This document shows positions 60,874 through 64,000 of a stretch of DNA of 64,000 nucleotides, piece by piece. The stretch comes from CAG-791 sp963596015 (lineage in GTDB: Bacteria > Bacillota > Clostridia > Lachnospirales > Lachnospiraceae): assembly GCA_963596015.1 (NCBI GenBank), contig CAVBJS010000003.1, positions 1-64,000 on the forward strand, given 5' to 3'. The notes beneath the pieces are model-generated. The model was not told where the DNA came from. It saw only the letters and a program-made list of their open reading frames with translations, and did no database searches. Numbering within the stretch: position 1 is the first letter of the stretch; every line of letters starts with the position of its first letter. The position numbers and the translations under genes are program-made.

Positions 60874-61237
60874 AGCTTCCTCCTTATATGAAATGTGGTT
60901 ACTGATATACGCGGTATGATCCACAGGATCGCATATGCCCGGTCAGCCATTTTCTCTGCGCATGACCGGCATTTGTCTGCGGCAATTTCATGTACCGCCC
61001 TTGCTCTCCTGTTCTACTTGTACTATATTTATCTCGAGTCATAAAAGCTAGGCATATATTTGCAATTTCTAACACAATTTTGATTTCTTAGAGAAAATTC
61101 GAAAATGTGAGCCCAAAAAGTGATTGTATGAATGCGGAAAAATAACGGCCAAGCGCGGTACCGGTCAGCAGCTGCACAGTACCGCGGTCTCAACTTACAG
61201 ATCAGTATAGGAAACAATAGGGAAGGAGGTAGCCGCC
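60874..61237. other. Divergent intergenic region, GH31 versus AraC gene
   Basis: AT-rich in the middle (61020-61130) and without a credible frame. No consensus promoter pair with good spacing was found, though regulator sites are expected here. GGAAGGAGG at 61221-61229 is the ribosome site of the AraC gene. Confidence 0.4.
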
Positions 61238-61288
61238 ATCAATACCCAGGAATTTGATCTGATCCACGAATCCATCTCCCACGGCGAC

Positions 61289-62143
61289 ATGCGCTTTCAT
61301 CTGATGGTGCACGAATTTGCCACAGATCCGTCCCGGGCAGAGCGGGTCAGTTCCCACTGGCATGAGGAGTGTGAACTGCTGATGCTGACGGAGGGCCGAG
61401 GCACGGCCCACATCAACGGCCAGGCCTTTCCTGTCAGCAGTGGAGATATTTTGTTCATCAATGCAGATCTGGTGCATTCCCTCTCCGGTGAGCCTGGTGT
61501 TCCCTTGGTGTTCTTCGCCGTGGATTTTGGCCGGGAGCTGCTCTCTAGCTATGGCAACGATGACATTCAGCAGAATTATATCCTGCGACAGAGCAGCGGT
61601 GCCCTGATCTTCCGCTCTCTGTTTCGTCCCGGCGATAAGATCTGGACCCAGATCCGGGGACCTTTATGTGAAATCCGCTCTCTGTGCACCCGGGATGTAT
61701 CCGGCAGTGAACTGCTGATCAAATCGGATCTGCTGCGGATCTGGCATTTCCTCTGTCAGTCTCCGGCCTCTGCCTCTGCCCCCGACCAACGGCGAGCCGA
61801 TGAAAAAAGTGCCCTGACAAAGGAGATCCTCCAATATCTCCGGGCCAATTACAGCAGTAATCCTACCATTCCGGAGCTGGCAGGCCGCTTTCATATGAGT
61901 GAAGGGCAGTTCTGCCGTTTTTTCCGTGCCCAGGTCAATATGACCGCCATGGAATATCTGAATTACTACCGCATCGGCATCGCCTGCGATCTGCTGCGGC
62001 AGAGCAATGCCAGCATCAGTACCATCGCCGTCAATTGCGGTTACAGTAATATCAGCTATTTCAACCGTGTCTTTCGACGGTACATGCACTGTACCCCTAA
62101 GGAATATCGTCAGAAAGACCAGCGACTGCTGCACACGACCTAA
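61289..62143 (+). CDS. AraC family transcriptional regulator
   Basis: A regulator of 284 residues from ATG 61289. It has an N-terminal cupin sensing domain (VSSHWHEECELLMLTEG, GDILFINADLVHS) and a C-terminal AraC domain with TIPELAGRFHMSEGQFCRFFRA and STIAVNCGYSNISYFNRVFRR. The strong GGAAGGAGG site lies 59 bases upstream and is followed eight bases later by ATC (61238), in frame. This suggests the natural protein begins there with about 17 more residues (NTQEFDLIHESISHGD), from a non-standard or mutated start. It is divergent from the GH31 gene, its likely target. Confidence 0.88.
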   Translation: MRFHLMVHEFATDPSRAERVSSHWHEECELLMLTEGRGTAHINGQAFPVSSGDILFINADLVHSLSGEPGVPLVFFAVDFGRELLSSYGNDDIQQNYILRQSSGALIFRSLFRPGDKIWTQIRGPLCEIRSLCTRDVSGSELLIKSDLLRIWHFLCQSPASASAPDQRRADEKSALTKEILQYLRANYSSNPTIPELAGRFHMSEGQFCRFFRAQVNMTAMEYLNYYRIGIACDLLRQSNASISTIAVNCGYSNISYFNRVFRRYMHCTPKEYRQKDQRLLHTT

Positions 62144-62150
62144 AAAGGTC

Positions 62151-62418
62151 AGGAAGAAATGCTTGATAGCATTTCTTCCTGCTTCTATTGACGCCATAAC
62201 CGGCATCAATACGGATCACATCGGAGAATTCGCCTCCGCGAAATCCTCCTCACGATGCCGCAATAAATTGCGTCATCAATACTGATCGCATCGGAGAATT
62301 CGCCTGTGCGAAATTCTCCTCACGTTGCCGCAATAGATTGCGGCATCAATACTGATCGCATCGGAGAATTCGCCTGCGCGAAATTCTCCTCACGTTGCCG
62401 CAATAAATTGCGGCAGAG
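62151..62418 (+). repeat. Dispersed gene-upstream palindromic element, triple tandem copy
   Basis: Hairpin i AGGAAGAAATGC/GCATTTCTTCCT (62151-62180), hairpin iv ATTGACGCC/GGCATCAAT (62187-62210), then three 70-bp units starting at 62221, 62291 and 62361. Each unit holds hairpin ii (TCGGAGAATTCGCC/GCGAAATTCTCC) and hairpin iii (TTGCCGCAAT/ATTGCGGC). The GAGGG site and ATG of the RluA gene follow directly. Confidence 0.9.
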
Positions 62419-62427
62419 AGGGATACC

Positions 62428-63585
62428 ATGGATAAAATACTCACCCGGACCATTCGCGAGGAAGATATGTCCTCCACTGCCAACGGCGTGGTGAATCTCC
62501 TGTTAAAAAAATGCCTGCATCTCACCGGCCGAGAGGTAAGCCGGGCTAAATTTACCCCGGAAGGCATTACTGCAGACGGACAGATGGTGACTATCTGCGA
62601 CAGACTTGTGCCCGGGCAGACCCTGCGCATCGTATTGGCGGACAGTGCGGAGGCTTCCCCTATGTCCTCCCGTCCCTCTGTGGTCGCAGTACCGGGCGAT
62701 CTGGATATTCTCTATGAAGATGAGGATGTCATCGTCCTTAATAAACCTGCCGGTAAGGTAGTACATCCCTCTCACGGCCATTGGCTGGATTCCATGGCCA
62801 ATCACCTGGCAGCCTATTATCAGGCACAGGGATTAAACGGCATCTGCTATACCATCGGCCGCCTGGACAAGGATACCTCCGGTGCCCTGCTTTTCGCCAA
62901 AAACCGGCCCGCCGCCGCCAGACTCACAGCCCAGCGCAGCCAGCAGATGCTGCATCGCACTTATCTGGCACTGACAGACGGAATTCCCCAGAAGACTATC
63001 GGCGACATAGATCTGCCTATGGGGCCAGATACGGATACCTTGCAAAAGCAGCGCATTTATCGGGACGGCGAAGAGGGAGGCCGCAGTGCTCTCACCCATT
63101 ATACGGTACTGGAAAGTGGGAGAATCCCCGACACAGATTGTACCTATGCGCTGACCAAAGTAGCCATCGATACCGGTCGGACCCACCAGATCCGACTGCA
63201 TATGGCTGCCATTGGCCATCCACTCCTGGGAGATCCTTTATATAATCCACGCTGTTTCTTACCAACTGCTGTCATGCAGGCAAACGCCATGTCTCACGAT
63301 GCTATGTTGCCTAACGCAATGGCACAGAGTATGAGGCTACAGAATGTTATACCTTCGAACGAGGCGTTTTCTGATTCACTGGCTCAGATTAAGACTGGGA
63401 CGAAGACAACTCCGACAGTTCTGTCCTCTTCATCGTCCACACCTGTTCCTCACTTTCAAAGAGCCGCCCTGCACGCAGAGAACATCTCCTTTACCCAACC
63501 CTTCACCGGCGAATCTCTCTGTATCCACGCGCCGCTGCCGGAGGATTTCACAAGTTTCCTGGCCTATACAAAACAAAGAAGATAA
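62428..63585 (+). CDS. RluA family pseudouridine synthase
   Basis: A 385-residue RNA pseudouridine synthase. The catalytic Asp is in IGRLDKDTSGALLFAK. YEDEDVIVLNKPAGKVVHP and TGRTHQIRLHMAAIGHPLLGDPLY are family motifs. An S4-like N-terminal region is weakly visible. Between GDPLYNPRC and the C-terminus is an unusual insert of about 80 residues rich in Ala, Met, Ser and Thr. The target uridine (23S rRNA or tRNA) is not clear. It is preceded by a triple palindromic element. Confidence 0.9.
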   Translation: MDKILTRTIREEDMSSTANGVVNLLLKKCLHLTGREVSRAKFTPEGITADGQMVTICDRLVPGQTLRIVLADSAEASPMSSRPSVVAVPGDLDILYEDEDVIVLNKPAGKVVHPSHGHWLDSMANHLAAYYQAQGLNGICYTIGRLDKDTSGALLFAKNRPAAARLTAQRSQQMLHRTYLALTDGIPQKTIGDIDLPMGPDTDTLQKQRIYRDGEEGGRSALTHYTVLESGRIPDTDCTYALTKVAIDTGRTHQIRLHMAAIGHPLLGDPLYNPRCFLPTAVMQANAMSHDAMLPNAMAQSMRLQNVIPSNEAFSDSLAQIKTGTKTTPTVLSSSSSTPVPHFQRAALHAENISFTQPFTGESLCIHAPLPEDFTSFLAYTKQRR

Positions 63586-63666
63586 CTGCAGAACCAGAGG
63601 GCCTTGTGTTTGCGCAACAAAAGTTATTTTTGACTAACTCACAGGTCAAGGATCTCTAAAAAATTA

Positions 63667-63707
63667 ACCCCCGTGAGCGGACCATCTTCCTGTCCGCCCA
63701 CGGGGGT
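63667..63707 (-). terminator. Terminator of oad-type operon
   Basis: ACCCCCGTGAGCGGAC (63667-63682) and GTCCGCCCACGGGGGT (63692-63707) form a 16-bp stem with one mismatch; leftward it runs into TTAATTTTTTAG. Confidence 0.85.
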
Positions 63708-63746
63708 CTTTATGTCTTATGGTCACTGATCACCGATCATCGGCCA

Positions 63747-63872
63747 CTATTTCTTAGAAGTCACCTTATTCAGCAGCCAGATGCAGGCAATGATGATGAT
63801 GGTCACTGCAAAGATTCCCAGCATTCCCTCCACTACATAAGGAAGGACACTTAAAAAAGCAGAAATGTTCAT
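63747..63872 (-). CDS. OadG-related small membrane subunit
   Basis: A 41-residue protein with one membrane helix (MLGIFAVTIIIIACIWLLNK) and a basic end. The form matches the very short OadG-like gamma subunits of sodium-pumping decarboxylases. The upstream partial gene reads as the C-terminus of the beta subunit, supporting this. The ATG at 63872 is followed by the typical MNISAFL start; AGAGGT lies upstream. Confidence 0.7.
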   Translation of the reverse strand: MNISAFLSVLPYVVEGMLGIFAVTIIIIACIWLLNKVTSKK

Positions 63873-63885
63873 ACGTACCTCTTTC

Positions 63886-63940
63886 TGCCGCAACCCTATC
63901 GCGGCAACACGAGGAGAATATCGCACAGGCGAATTCTCCG
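63886..63940 (-). repeat. Dispersed gene-upstream palindromic element
   Basis: Hairpin ii (GGAGAATTCGCC/GCGATATTCTCC, 63940-63911) then hairpin iii (TGCCGC/GCGGCA, 63906-63886) lie between the oadB stop and the small subunit's ribosome site. Confidence 0.85.
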
Positions 63941-63946
63941 ATGTGA

Positions 63947-64000
63947 TCAACCAAAGAAATTCAAGATCATACCGCCGGCAATAACAGAGGCGATCTGTCC
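63947..64000 (-). CDS. Sodium-pumping decarboxylase beta subunit, C-terminal fragment
   Basis: Only the last 17 codons are in the window, reading GQIASVIAGGMILNFFG and stop. A Gly-Gln-Ile-x-Ser-Val-(I/V)-A-(A/G)-G ending is typical of OadB-like beta subunits (oxaloacetate/methylmalonyl-CoA/glutaconyl-CoA decarboxylase), which couple decarboxylation to sodium export. The call relies on this short end and on the OadG-like neighbour. Confidence 0.6.
   Translation of the reverse strand, partial: GQIASVIAGGMILNFFG

Overview
The window looks like chromosome from a Gram-positive anaerobe of the Clostridia, most likely a gut Lachnospiraceae. This rests on the sporulation-associated RicT/YaaT protein, an ATP-type PEP carboxykinase, YesM/YesN two-component pairs beside Lpl/Ytc-type sugar ABC transporters, a carboxylate-decarboxylase sodium pump at the right end, strong AGGAGG ribosome sites and a moderate GC content. 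No rRNA, tRNA, CRISPR array, insertion sequence or prophage was seen.

Layout. 1-5800 (+): TetR regulator, FGGY sugar kinase, class II aldolase, GtrA-like membrane protein and class III aminotransferase, closed by a strong terminator. 5845-8917 (-): pckA and a CE2-like SGNH esterase. 8966-12056 (-): a low-GC accessory island with a DUF4417 protein, a detached polymorphic-toxin-like domain, a probable immunity protein (DUF7674), a small RNA-like unit and an XRE/ImmA-IrrE regulator-protease. 12175-17796 (-): housekeeping cluster of guanylate-kinase-like gene, holB, ricT, trmN6-like methyltransferase and rsmI. 18179-19600 (-): pyruvate kinase. 19735-30615: glycan-use locus with GH29 fucosidase, two solute-binding lipoproteins and two permeases, divergent from YesM/YesN. 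30822-39991: Gfo/Idh/MocA oxidoreductase, GH78 rhamnosidase with an esterase, AraC regulator, DUF4143 ATPase and GH13 glucosidase. 40156-46844 (-): complete Wadjet jetABCD anti-plasmid defence operon. 46894-49156 (-): DUF2318 lipoprotein and HMA/TauE/cupredoxin membrane protein behind a CsoR-like copper operator. 49448-50248 (-): three unannotated small peptide genes. 50475-52266 (-): purine-type phosphoribosyltransferase and NCS2 permease. 53356-54178 (+): type III ToxI/ToxN toxin-antitoxin locus with signs of decay. 54211-58130 (-): sodium:solute symporter, ferredoxin and flavoprotein. 58482-58713: a very stable structured RNA candidate. 58855-63585: GH31 glycosidase, AraC regulator and RluA pseudouridine synthase. 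63747-64000 (-): OadG-like small protein and the end of oadB.

How the genes work together. Most of the accessory content takes up and breaks down plant or host glycans (fucosidase, rhamnosidase, alpha-glycosidases, esterases, sugar transporters, kinase plus aldolase), with local AraC or two-component control. Scattered between are defence and conflict modules: Wadjet, type III toxin-antitoxin and a toxin/immunity cassette.

The most unusual signals are non-coding. A multi-hairpin palindromic element recurs at eleven or so sites, always immediately upstream of a gene's ribosome-binding site and always in the same orientation to that gene. There are also many unrelated short tandem arrays (11, 12, 15, 20, 21, 22, 32 and 41 bp periods), a 187-nt hairpin RNA with a 27-bp closing stem, and a cluster of paralogous 34-residue membrane peptides sharing a promoter-like block with a 37-residue basic peptide.
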